The position numbers were made by a program, and so were the translations under genes. From a virus, in the IMG/VR virus record IMGVR_UViG_3300030109_003240, positions 1 to 24,038 of that record: 24,038 nt of DNA. The stretch is one strand, 5' to 3'. Numbering within the stretch: the stretch's first letter is position 1; every line of letters begins with the position of its first letter. Below the pieces are notes generated by a model, which saw nothing but the letters and a program-made list of their open reading frames with translations, was not told the origin of the DNA and did no database searches. This document shows, in pieces, positions 15,000 through 23,604 of this stretch.

Positions 15000-17900
15000 G
15001 AAAACTGATTTTCTTATAGATAATAGTTATTTGCCATCTGGCATGGTTGATGTTGAGGGATTTTTACCTACTGAACAATTACGTCCTACATTTTGGGAAT
15101 CAACTCAAGCAATGTTTGGTCATAATTATGATTCACAATACGAAGCATTTAGAGAAGACTTAGAGTTTAATACAAAAGGGTATGCTAGACCTTTTATGTA
15201 TTACATGGGTTTGATTGGTCAAAACAGAACTCAGTATGGGGGGATGTTAAATATTGGAGCTGATGAGCAAGATATTGATACGTTTAAACAACTGCAAGAA
15301 TATAAAGATAAAGAAGAGGTACAGTTTGACCCAAACTTTAATCCTTTCGATAAAGAGCTTATTCGTGGCTATGAAGAACATGCATTGTATTTTGCTGACT
15401 CAAAGAATCTTGACCATTTTGAATTTAAGAAAAGAGTTCTTGATGAGAATATAGCAAGACGAGAAGTAATTAGAATGGGTGGTTTCTGGCAGAATTTAGG
15501 AGCAGCATTCTTAGACCCTATTAATTTTATTGCATTACCTTTTGGCGGCCCAACTGTTGGTCTTGCTCGGTCTGCTGTGAGAGTTGGTGCTGGAACTGGA
15601 GTTATTGTAGCTGCTCAAGAAATGACTCGGTATCCTTTTGACCCTCTTGCAACCCCTGGTGAAGTTGGAATGAGTATTGGTGCAGCAACTGTTTTTGGTG
15701 GTATACTTGGAGGTGTTCTTGGTTTGCCAGCTACAGTAGCAGCAAGAAGACTTAGAAATAATTCTGATAACTTTTCTAAATCTGTTGCTTTTAATAATAA
15801 GCATACAGATGAAGCAACGCATTCTATTAAAGAAGCCCAGATAAGAAGTACTGGTAGAACAAATATTAAACCAACTTCTGATAGATTTATTGAAGACGTA
15901 TTAGTGCCATATTCAAAAGCACAAGTTGATGATGTAATTTCAGAAGGAGCTGAAATACTTACTGGTATTAAGTTAAGACAAAAAGTTTTAAAAGATAAGA
16001 ATGCTCTTTCTAAACTTGCATCACAAGTTGGTGATACTGTTGATGATTATGCAGCTCGAGTAACAAAAGAAGTAGAGTACTTACAAACACAAGCTTTTGA
16101 AAATAAACAAACTCAACAATCAAAAATATTCAAAGATTCCAAAAGATTAGCTGAAGGTAAGATAAAACAATTTAAAGTTGGTGATGAGGTATATGATACC
16201 AAAAAGATTGAAGCACTTGCAGACCGTGACCAGCTTATAAGTAATAAAAATGCTTATGATAAACAGATTCCTATTCTTGAACAAGAAGCAGTAAAGATAG
16301 GTAAAGAAATAGCAAAGTTAAATACACCTGAGTTCAGAGAGTTTTTAGATAAGTTAAAAGAAGAAGGAGTCTTTAATCCTAATACAAATAAAGTAGAGAA
16401 GTTTGGTGTAAATAAAAACGAAAAGTATAATCCTTCTGATGCTATTCATGTTGAACAGTTACGTGGATATGCAAAAAGAGATAAAACTGGTAGAAGACTT
16501 GTTGAGCTTGAAGATGCTCAAGCAGCAGTTGAAAATAGAATATCAGAATTAGAAATAAGAGCTACTGATAACAGTAAAGCTATTCGTTTCAGAAGAAAGT
16601 CTTTAGATAAATTTAATGAAGGATTTAAGTTTGCTGAAAACATCTATATTAAGAGTCCTTTGTTTCAGTTTATTTTTAATCCTATAAAGGATTTACTTAC
16701 TGATAGCACAGCAACAGCAATATCTAAGTATTATATTCTTAAGCTTGGTTTTGATAGCGGATTGAATCTCGAACTTATAAAGCGTGGATTTAAGCTGGGT
16801 AATAGTGTTCATCAGAATAAAGCAAAGCACATGGCAAAGCTTTATGATTTTACAATTAAGATGAGAAGTTTTTATTTAGAATCAGTTGGTATGTCACCAT
16901 TACGTTCTTCTCAAAATTTATTTTCTATGGAACAAGTTGAATGGCAAAAGCTCTACCAAACACCAAGAAGATTAATGGCTGGTGGTGTTCAGAAAACAGA
17001 AAGAGAGTTTTTTCATGACATAACTGTTAGATACATAACAGGTGAAGCTGGTGATACTGATATGGAAAACGCAGCTATACAGTATATGATTAAAACTTTT
17101 AAAAAAGAAAAGATAGAAAAAGAAGCAGTAGGTTTACTAGGTGGAGCTAACTTTGAAAGAGGTAAACCATTTAGATTACGACAAGATATTGATGCAAGAG
17201 TTGCAAAAAAGAATGAAAACTTAGAAAAAATAAAACAAATGGAAGCTGATTTAAAAAGAGGTTTCTTTGAGAAAGATGGAAAACAAATAAAATACACTAA
17301 AGAGGGCAGAGCTAAACAAGAATTCCATATCAAACGCAGAAAGAAGTGGGATGAAAGCTATGCTAAAACAATAAAACTAAAAACAGATAACCTAAATGAA
17401 GTTCTTGCCAGATTAGATGATATAAAAAATATGCAAAAATCTGGAGAAAACTACTTCGATGAAAACTTTTTTCCAAGAAACTTTAACATAGATATGATTC
17501 GAGCAAACAGAGAAGAGTTTGAAGAACTCCTCACTACTGAATTAATGAAAACGACATATCGAGTGACAGACGATGGAAAAAGAACATCAGGTACATTAAC
17601 AAGGGATGATGCTAGTAAACTAGCAAAAGAAACAACTCAGAAAATATTACTTGAGCAAGAAGACAAAGTTGAAGAAATATTTGTAGGTGCTGGTATATCA
17701 AAGCATTTAAAGAGTAGGGTTCTTGATATACCAAATAGTAGATTAATTAAGTTTATACATACTGACCCATTTGCAGTTTACAAAAAGTATGTCCAGCAAA
17801 CTTCTGGTATGGTTGAGTTTAAGAGAGAGTTTGGAACATTTAAAACAATAGATGATATTCAAGATGATATTTTTGAGGAAGCTTTTGATAAAGGATTAGA

Positions 17901-19284
17901 TGTTGCGGATGCAGAGAAACATTTTCTTCAAGTAAGGTATATGTATGACAGGGTTGTTACGAATAGGTTGCATGATAATCCATATAGATGGGATAAGTAT
18001 CTTGTAAATCTTTCTCGAACTTTTGCACAGCTTAGCTATCTAGGTGGTGTTGTTTTCTCAACTATGGCTGAACCTTCTGTAATCATGATGAATCATGGTG
18101 TAGGTAAAACAATGTTTGGTCTGTTTGAAGCATTCTTTAATCCACAAGTAAGAGCAGCAATTAAAGAAGTGGCAAAAGCTGGTGAAGCAATTGACCTCAC
18201 ATTAGGCACAAGTCATCAAAGATTTGTAAATGAGATGTCATTTAACTCTATGAGTGACCATTTATTTGATAAGTCAAAGAATGCTTTTTATATCCTCAAT
18301 GGTTTAACTGTAGTTACCACAGCATTAAAAAGATTAGATGGTGTATTGAGAATAGACCATTATATTAACTCTGCTCTAAAAGTGTCGAATCCAAAGAAGT
18401 ATGGCAAAGCAAGCCAGTTCGAGGTTGAGTATCTTTTGAGATACAATATTGGAAAGAAAGAAGCTAAGAAGATTGAAGGTCTTGTTGATGATGGAACGAT
18501 TACAAAGTCTAAAGATGATGCTAGTGGTCTTTGGTTAGCAAATACTGACAATTGGAAAGATATTTCATTTAGAGATGACTTTAGAGCAAGTGTTGCAAGT
18601 GGTGTTTTGAATACAATTCTGATGGGAACACCAGCAGATAAACCAAAACTTGTAGATGGTTTAGTTTTCTTGCGAACTTCTACAGTAAACAAAGCTGGAT
18701 TAGGTGGATTATTTAAAGAGAGTGCTGACTACCCTGGTTATGTTAAGTTTGATGTGCCTTTACTTGGCATGCCTTTCCAATTCTTTTCTTATTCTTTTGC
18801 TGCTGTGAATAAAGTGACAGCTTCTCTTACTCAGGGTGCATTAAAGAGTAGAGTTATGGCACCTCTTATTGGAGTTGGCTTGGCTTACTGGTCTTTGAGT
18901 TTAAGAAAGCCTGATTATGTTTGGGATGAGATGAGTATGCAAGATAAGATGTTGCAATCATTTGAATATTCTGGAGTTGCAGCAATTTATATGGATTTGT
19001 TTTATGAATCATTACATACAATATTAGCTGTTCGAGGGGAGAATATAACTGGTGGATTTATAAGTCCAAAGTATCAAGATACTGCTACTGATTCATTAGT
19101 TGGTTTATTTGGAGCTGGTCCAAGTCATACATTTGATATGGGTAAATCTATTATGGAAATGTTGAATGGTGATTTTGGTCATGGAGCTAGTGATTTGATG
19201 AAGATATTACCCTTTCTTTCACTACCTTACATTAAATCTCATGTTAGGGACTTAGGAGCAGCAATAGATGAACGACTTGATTAA
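14992..19284 (+). CDS. giant internal virion protein (T7 gp16-like)
   Basis: A 1430-residue protein, the largest in the window and close in length to T7 gp16 (1318). After an N-terminal region of about 160 residues come hydrophobic stretches (about 165-210 and 224-250, Gly/Ala-rich). A long charged helical middle follows, then further hydrophobic segments near 1010-1045 and 1256-1304 (for example PLIGVGLAYWSLSL). These fit a protein that inserts into the inner membrane during DNA ejection. Unlike T7 gp16, I see no recognisable soluble lytic transglycosylase motif at the N-terminus. If virion lysis of peptidoglycan is needed, the enzyme may be elsewhere or too divergent to see. Assignment rests on order, size and membrane segments. 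Confidence 0.8.
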   Translation: MTEKTDFLIDNSYLPSGMVDVEGFLPTEQLRPTFWESTQAMFGHNYDSQYEAFREDLEFNTKGYARPFMYYMGLIGQNRTQYGGMLNIGADEQDIDTFKQLQEYKDKEEVQFDPNFNPFDKELIRGYEEHALYFADSKNLDHFEFKKRVLDENIARREVIRMGGFWQNLGAAFLDPINFIALPFGGPTVGLARSAVRVGAGTGVIVAAQEMTRYPFDPLATPGEVGMSIGAATVFGGILGGVLGLPATVAARRLRNNSDNFSKSVAFNNKHTDEATHSIKEAQIRSTGRTNIKPTSDRFIEDVLVPYSKAQVDDVISEGAEILTGIKLRQKVLKDKNALSKLASQVGDTVDDYAARVTKEVEYLQTQAFENKQTQQSKIFKDSKRLAEGKIKQFKVGDEVYDTKKIEALADRDQLISNKNAYDKQIPILEQEAVKIGKEIAKLNTPEFREFLDKLKEEGVFNPNTNKVEKFGVNKNEKYNPSDAIHVEQLRGYAKRDKTGRRLVELEDAQAAVENRISELEIRATDNSKAIRFRRKSLDKFNEGFKFAENIYIKSPLFQFIFNPIKDLLTDSTATAISKYYILKLGFDSGLNLELIKRGFKLGNSVHQNKAKHMAKLYDFTIKMRSFYLESVGMSPLRSSQNLFSMEQVEWQKLYQTPRRLMAGGVQKTEREFFHDITVRYITGEAGDTDMENAAIQYMIKTFKKEKIEKEAVGLLGGANFERGKPFRLRQDIDARVAKKNENLEKIKQMEADLKRGFFEKDGKQIKYTKEGRAKQEFHIKRRKKWDESYAKTIKLKTDNLNEVLARLDDIKNMQKSGENYFDENFFPRNFNIDMIRANREEFEELLTTELMKTTYRVTDDGKRTSGTLTRDDASKLAKETTQKILLEQEDKVEEIFVGAGISKHLKSRVLDIPNSRLIKFIHTDPFAVYKKYVQQTSGMVEFKREFGTFKTIDDIQDDIFEEAFDKGLDVADAEKHFLQVRYMYDRVVTNRLHDNPYRWDKYLVNLSRTFAQLSYLGGVVFSTMAEPSVIMMNHGVGKTMFGLFEAFFNPQVRAAIKEVAKAGEAIDLTLGTSHQRFVNEMSFNSMSDHLFDKSKNAFYILNGLTVVTTALKRLDGVLRIDHYINSALKVSNPKKYGKASQFEVEYLLRYNIGKKEAKKIEGLVDDGTITKSKDDASGLWLANTDNWKDISFRDDFRASVASGVLNTILMGTPADKPKLVDGLVFLRTSTVNKAGLGGLFKESADYPGYVKFDVPLLGMPFQFFSYSFAAVNKVTASLTQGALKSRVMAPLIGVGLAYWSLSLRKPDYVWDEMSMQDKMLQSFEYSGVAAIYMDLFYESLHTILAVRGENITGGFISPKYQDTATDSLVGLFGAGPSHTFDMGKSIMEMLNGDFGHGASDLMKILPFLSLPYIKSHVRDLGAAIDERLD

Positions 19285-19311
19285 ACATAAAAAAGAAAGT
19301 AGAGTTTCGTT

Positions 19312-20835
19312 ATGACCATATCAGTATCAGATAATACACCAAGAGTGTCGTATTCAGTTGCTCAAGGGCAAACACAGACCTCTTTTACAGTAAACTTTGA
19401 GTTTTTTGCAGCAGCAGACCTTAATGTATTTGTAGACAATGTGTTAAAAACAATCACCACTCACTACACAGTGTCAGGTGGAAATGGTTCAACAGGAGCA
19501 GTAGCCATAAGTGTAACAGGAGCAAGTGGCGGTTCAACAGTAGTTATAACTAGAGATATAGCACTCGAAAGAACAACTGACTTTCCAGTTTCTGGTGCAT
19601 TTAATATCTCTTCTCTAAATACAGAGTTAGATAAATTAGTAGCAATAGATGCTGATGTTGATGATACAATTTCACGTTCAATAAGATTGCAAGATTCAGA
19701 TGCTGCTGCATCTATGGAGCTACCTCTTAAAGCATCAAGAGTCGGTACAGTATTAGGATTTAATGCAACAACTGGTGCAGTAGAAGCTGGACCAACTATT
19801 ACTGCTGTTCAAAGTTTAGCTGATGTAACTACATCTATTAATCTATTGGGTACTTCTGCTGTGGTAGAAGACATGGGATTACTTGCTACGTCAGCAGTTA
19901 TAGAAGATATGGGATTGTTGGCTACATCGAGCAACATATCTGCTATGGCATTGTTGGGAACAAGTGCTGTAATTACTGATATGGGATTACTTGGTACATC
20001 TGCTGTTGTGGAGGATATGGGATTTCTTGGAACATCTGCAAATGTAACCGCAATGGCAAACTTAGGAACATCTACTGTTGTAGGTCATATGGCGGCACTC
20101 AACGCATCAGGTGTTATATCAAACATATCAACTGTTGCTACTGATATTTCTAATGTAAATTCTGTTGCAACGAATCTATCTAGTGTGAATGACTTTGCAG
20201 CTCGATACAGAGTAGCATCCTCCGAACCAAGCTCTTCTCTCGATGTTGGTGATTTGTTATTTGATACCACAGCTAATCAATTGAAGGTATATAAGTCAGG
20301 TGGCTGGGAAGCGGCAAGTGCATTTGGTAATTTATCATCAGATAGTACACCAGAATTAGGTGGTAACTTAGATGTAGTTACGCATAGTATTGTATCATCA
20401 AGTGATAGAAACATAGCCATAACACCAAATGGTGCTGGTGTTGTTAGAATAGATGGTAATGTAGATATATCAACTGGTGCAATAGATTTGAAGAATGGTG
20501 GCACGCAATCTTATATTCGGTTCTACTGCGAAAGTTCTAATGCTCATTACGCACAACTTCAAGCACCAGCTCACTCTGCATTTAGTGGTAACATTACTCT
20601 TACAATGCCAGCAACTACTGGTACAATAGCTCTTACTTCTCAAATACCAACATCAGGAATATCAAATGGTAATGTTGCTACGTTTACATCTGGTGTAGCT
20701 GATGATGATTTCTTGAGAGTAAGTGGTACTTCTATCGAGGGTAGAAGTGCGTCAGAATTATTAAGTGATATTGGTGCAACTACCGAAGCAACTGCTGAAG
20801 CGAATAGTGTTGCATTGGCTATAGCTTTGGGATAA
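19312..20835 (+). CDS. tail fibre anchor protein, T7 gp17-like N-terminus
   Basis: A 507-residue fibre. Residues 1-130 match the T7 tail-fibre attachment domain: PRVSYSVAQGQTQTSFTVNF (10-29), then LERTTDFPVSGAFNISSLNT (85-104) and LDKLVAIDADVDDTISRSIR (106-125). Residues 178-273 are eight 12-residue repeats (LLGTSAVVEDMG type), probably a trimeric shaft. Residues 300-507 hold LLFDTTANQLKVYKSGGWE and Gly/Ser/Thr-rich strands common in marine fibre proteins, with ATTGTIALTSQ near the end. No S74 domain is present here; that function is on a separate downstream gene. The ribosome site is weak. It anchors the adsorption apparatus to the tail nozzle. Confidence 0.9.
   Translation: MTISVSDNTPRVSYSVAQGQTQTSFTVNFEFFAAADLNVFVDNVLKTITTHYTVSGGNGSTGAVAISVTGASGGSTVVITRDIALERTTDFPVSGAFNISSLNTELDKLVAIDADVDDTISRSIRLQDSDAAASMELPLKASRVGTVLGFNATTGAVEAGPTITAVQSLADVTTSINLLGTSAVVEDMGLLATSAVIEDMGLLATSSNISAMALLGTSAVITDMGLLGTSAVVEDMGFLGTSANVTAMANLGTSTVVGHMAALNASGVISNISTVATDISNVNSVATNLSSVNDFAARYRVASSEPSSSLDVGDLLFDTTANQLKVYKSGGWEAASAFGNLSSDSTPELGGNLDVVTHSIVSSSDRNIAITPNGAGVVRIDGNVDISTGAIDLKNGGTQSYIRFYCESSNAHYAQLQAPAHSAFSGNITLTMPATTGTIALTSQIPTSGISNGNVATFTSGVADDDFLRVSGTSIEGRSASELLSDIGATTEATAEANSVALAIALG
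19843..20130 (+). repeat. eight degenerate 36-bp repeats in the fibre gene
   Basis: Eight successive 12-codon units read LLGTSAVVEDMG, LLATSAVIEDMG, LLATSSNISAMA, LLGTSAVITDMG, LLGTSAVVEDMG, FLGTSANVTAMA, NLGTSTVVGHMA and ALNASGVISNIS. The first and fifth are identical in protein. Unit number could change by recombination without losing frame, which would alter fibre length. Confidence 0.85.
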
Positions 20836-20847
20836 AGGAGAAATAAT

Positions 20848-21207
20848 ATGGCAAATACATTTAAGGTAGTTAGTCACGATGTCATGCCAGCATCTGCTGG
20901 TACGCCAGAGGACTTGTATACTACACCTGGAAGTACAACAACTGTAGTTATTGGTTTGATGCTAGCCAATGTTCATACTGCACAAGTAACGGCATCAGTA
21001 AAATTAACGTCAACAACATCTGGTGGTGGTCGAACAGCAACCAACACAACAACATTTTTAGCCAAAGATGTTCCTATTGCTGTAGGACAGAGCAAGAATA
21101 TGTTAGCTGGTGGTAAGGTTGTTTTAGAAACTGGCGATGGAATAGAGATAGATTGTTCGGTCGCTGACAAAGTATCGGTCACTATGTCGATAATGGAGAT
21201 AACCTAA
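20848..21207 (+). CDS. small beta-rich virion/fibre-module protein
   Basis: A 119-residue protein: MANTFKVVSHDVMPASAGTP, then LYTTPGSTTTVVIGLMLANV (23-42), a Thr/Gly-rich middle, and GGKVVLETGDGIEIDCSVAD followed by VSVTMSIMEIT. The scheme of YTTPGSTTTV, later KLVLExGD, and a final SIxEIT is frequent in fibre-region structural proteins of marine phages (recalled). It probably forms a single beta sandwich. AGGAG 7 bases before the ATG supports the start. Its last codons contain GGAGAT, the ribosome site for the next gene. Exact function is unknown; a capping or decoration role on fibres is a guess. Confidence 0.7.
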   Translation: MANTFKVVSHDVMPASAGTPEDLYTTPGSTTTVVIGLMLANVHTAQVTASVKLTSTTSGGGRTATNTTTFLAKDVPIAVGQSKNMLAGGKVVLETGDGIEIDCSVADKVSVTMSIMEIT

Positions 21208-21392
21208 TGTCTGAATATGATTTAGGAAAACAAGCGGATGGCACTAGCTATGAGCCAGTTATTCGCCAAGTAGAAAACACAATAAATAATTCATTTACAA
21301 TAGACGCAACGAATAATGCTGTTGTTGCTGGGCCGATAACGATTGGCAGTACTGCAACAGTAACTGTGTCAGGGATATTGGTGGTAGTATGA
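21207..21392 (+). CDS. short fibre-module protein
   Basis: A 61-residue protein starting MSEYDLGKQADGTSYEPVIR and ending in a beta-rich TIGSTATVTVSGILVVV. The ending resembles the small repeats (TVTVSGTLVV) that close shaft segments in phage fibre proteins. It overlaps its upstream neighbour by one base (TAATG) and its downstream neighbour by four (ATGA), and its ribosome site GGAGAT lies inside the previous gene. It may be an adaptor between fibre parts. No function is known to me. Confidence 0.6.
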   Translation: MSEYDLGKQADGTSYEPVIRQVENTINNSFTIDATNNAVVAGPITIGSTATVTVSGILVVV

Positions 21393-22150
21393 GCAAAATA
21401 GAAGTAGATGAAATAGTCAATCAAACTGGCGATAATGATAGTGGGTTAAATTTAACAACAAATGATGAAGTTAAGGTAAAAATTGCTGGTTCAGATGTTA
21501 TGACGATAAAAGAAACGGCATCTCATGGTACTGCATTAGGAATAGGAACTTCTGCACCTTTACGTCAACTTCACATAGAAAACACAAGTGCTAATTCAGA
21601 GATTGCATTTACGGCAGGAACAAGTGGTCAATCTTCTATACTTTTTGGTGATGGTCAAACTGGAACAGATGTTTACAGAGGATATGTTCAATATAATCAC
21701 TCTAGTGACACTCTTATACTTGCAACTTCAGCAACATCTCGTTTGACTATAGATGACGCAGGAAGATTTAGAGTTCCTAATGTTTACAGTTCTACTACTG
21801 GTAGTGGTGCAAACGTAAATGTAGCAAGTGATGGTAGAATGGAGAGGTCAACCTCATCTCGTAAATATAAAAATACTATAAATGATGCCACACATGGACT
21901 AGATGATTTACTAAAACTAAGGTCAGTAACTTACAAAGGTAATAATGATGGCGATATTATTTTTGGTGGTCTTATAGCAGAAGAAGTGCATGATGCAGGG
22001 CTAACAGAATTTGTTCAATACGATGATGATGGTGAACCAGATGCACTTGCTTATGGCAACATGGTATCTCTTTGCATCAAAGCAATACAACAATTATCAG
22101 CTAAAGTAAAAACACTTGAAGCTAAAGTAACAGCATTGGAGGGCAAATAA
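21389..22150 (+). CDS. tail fibre/spike protein with S74 intramolecular chaperone
   Basis: A 253-residue protein. The N-terminal part contains LGIGTSAPLRQLHIENTSA (50-68), a pattern common just before S74 domains. The C-terminal 100 residues form a Peptidase_S74 chaperone: SSRKYKNTI (156-164) with the candidate cleavage serine, DLLKLRSVTYKG (173-184), FGGLIAEEVHDAGL (192-205), then a terminal coiled coil (about 229-252, VKTLEAKVTALEGK). S74 domains help trimeric fibres fold and then cut themselves off. Here the domain is on a short gene rather than the main fibre, so it may fold this protein or act in trans. Overlaps of four bases upstream and one base downstream keep it in the cassette. Confidence 0.88.
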   Translation: MSKIEVDEIVNQTGDNDSGLNLTTNDEVKVKIAGSDVMTIKETASHGTALGIGTSAPLRQLHIENTSANSEIAFTAGTSGQSSILFGDGQTGTDVYRGYVQYNHSSDTLILATSATSRLTIDDAGRFRVPNVYSSTTGSGANVNVASDGRMERSTSSRKYKNTINDATHGLDDLLKLRSVTYKGNNDGDIIFGGLIAEEVHDAGLTEFVQYDDDGEPDALAYGNMVSLCIKAIQQLSAKVKTLEAKVTALEGK

Positions 22151-22674
22151 TGACCTCAACATTAAAAACCGACAAAATCGAAGGAGTGACCGCAAGCGGT
22201 ACTGTGCAGATGCCAGCTGGTCATGTAATTCAAACAGTTCAAGCACTTAAGACAGATGTTTTTTCAACATCATCAACCTCTTTTGTTAACGTAACAGGAT
22301 TATCTGTAGACATAACACCTAAATTTTCCACAAGTAAAATACTTGTTACATATCATGTGGCTGTTGGACGTAGTGCTGGGTCTCAATGTACTATTCAATT
22401 AGTAAGACAGGTTAGTTCATCAGACACTATTATTAATCCAGTAGCATACAATCAAGGAACAACTATGACATTTACTGGCAGTAGTGATTACGGTTGGGAT
22501 AGAGAACTTCAATCTTATCAGTTTCTTGATTCACCCTCAACTACATCACAGGTCAATTATAGATTAAGAACTTACTTTTATAATGCTAGTTATGTTATGT
22601 ATGTAAATCGTTGTCACAATAGTTCAGATGCTACTGGTTCGTCTACTTTAACAGTACAGGAGATTGCCCAATGA
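22150..22674 (+). CDS. tail fibre-module protein, first of two tandem paralogues
   Basis: A 174-residue, beta-rich protein. It starts MTSTLKTDKIEGVTASGTVQ, continues MPAGHVIQTVQA, and near the end has QFLDSPSTTSQVNYRLRT (123-140), closing VQEIAQ. The next gene shares all these landmarks, so the two are tandem duplicates. STLKxDxIxG starts are common in fibre-region proteins of marine phages. GGAGGG just upstream is the ribosome site. Its final codons carry GGAGAT, placed 6 bases before the next ATG, and its stop overlaps that ATG by four bases. A receptor-contacting role is inferred from neighbours and duplication. Confidence 0.75.
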   Translation: MTSTLKTDKIEGVTASGTVQMPAGHVIQTVQALKTDVFSTSSTSFVNVTGLSVDITPKFSTSKILVTYHVAVGRSAGSQCTIQLVRQVSSSDTIINPVAYNQGTTMTFTGSSDYGWDRELQSYQFLDSPSTTSQVNYRLRTYFYNASYVMYVNRCHNSSDATGSSTLTVQEIAQ

Positions 22675-23189
22675 GTACACTCAAAGTCGATACAATACAG
22701 GGTAAAACAACGGCTGGAACGGTGGCTATGCCAGCTGGTTACATCGTACAAACACAATCATCTGTTATTACAGCTACAACAGCACACACAACAACAACCT
22801 ATACAGATAGTATAAGTGCTACTATTACGCCAAAGGTTTCTACCAGTAAAATAATGGTGTGGGCAACTACTTCTATGGTCTGTGAGGAAACAAATACTAC
22901 TTATGTATGGTTTGCATCAAGATTAGTAAGGGTTGTTGGAGGAACAACAACAGCAATATTTAATGACCACACAGCATCTAATTCTTTGATGCATGGAATG
23001 GGATTTCATGTTGGCTCAAATCACAATATGGAAGTAGGAACTTATGACACTTTGCAATTTCTTGATAGCCCATCAACAACGAGTGAAATTACATATAAAG
23101 TACAAACAGCGGCAAGAACTGGCAATTCATTATCTATAAATGCAAGAAGCACAAGTTCAACAATCACAATGATGGAGATAGCACAATGA
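22671..23189 (+). CDS. tail fibre-module protein, second tandem paralogue
   Basis: A 172-residue paralogue of the preceding gene. Shared landmarks are STLKVDTIQG, GTVAMPAGYIVQTQS (17-31), ITPKVSTSKIMVW, QFLDSPSTTSEITYKVQT (122-139) and the closing MMEIAQ. The middle (about 32-120) differs strongly, as expected when conserved ends hold the fold and the centre diverges toward different ligands. It overlaps the upstream stop by four bases and the downstream ATG by four. The GGAGAT site for the next gene is built into its C-terminus. Which receptor or polymer it contacts cannot be told from sequence. Confidence 0.75.
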   Translation: MSTLKVDTIQGKTTAGTVAMPAGYIVQTQSSVITATTAHTTTTYTDSISATITPKVSTSKIMVWATTSMVCEETNTTYVWFASRLVRVVGGTTTAIFNDHTASNSLMHGMGFHVGSNHNMEVGTYDTLQFLDSPSTTSEITYKVQTAARTGNSLSINARSTSSTITMMEIAQ

Positions 23190-23599
23190 CAACAATATCA
23201 CAAGCAATATCAAGTTTAGGGATTACAGAATGGGTACTCAGAGGTGAGCCTACAACTGAAGCAGAGTTTAACGCTATGTTTCGAAAAGTAACTGGAGCAG
23301 ATGCAAATGGTTCAGCCATCGAAAGTGCAGACCCAAAGGACTTTGGAACTACATGGAAAGCGGTTTCTGATAAAAAGACAGAGCTTATCAATGCAGAGCC
23401 TATGCGATTGCTTAGAGTTGAAAGAGATAGATTGCTTGCTGAGACAGACTGGATGGCAAACAGTGATGTAACTCTTGCCGATAACTGGAAGACCTATAGA
23501 CAACAGCTTAGAGATTTACCAGCTAGTGCATCACCAAAGCTATCAGCCGATGGGTCGCTAGATATGTCTTCTGTTACTTTTCCTACTAAGCCGAGTTAA
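23186..23599 (+). CDS. phage tail assembly chaperone-like protein
   Basis: A 137-residue protein. The segment LRVERDRLLAETDWMA (75-90), then WKTYRQQLRDLPAS (103-116), is the hallmark of the Phage_tail_APC group (tail assembly chaperone, from recall), whose consensus is RDxLLxxTDW...W..YRQ.LRDLP. The first 70 residues (ISSLGITEWVLRGEPTTEAE and KDFGTTWKAV) are a less conserved lead. It ends a run of fibre cassettes, a usual place for fibre assembly helpers. It starts inside the previous gene with a GGAGAT site 6 bases upstream. It probably assists fibre or tail-tip assembly and may not be in the virion. Confidence 0.75.
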   Translation: MTTISQAISSLGITEWVLRGEPTTEAEFNAMFRKVTGADANGSAIESADPKDFGTTWKAVSDKKTELINAEPMRLLRVERDRLLAETDWMANSDVTLADNWKTYRQQLRDLPASASPKLSADGSLDMSSVTFPTKPS

Positions 23600-23604
23600 G
23601 ATGT

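Noticed and set aside
19668-19683. Half-match to parS (TTTCACGT) in the fibre gene
   Set aside because: The right half is degraded; 11 of 16 matches without the palindromic core are near chance in this composition.
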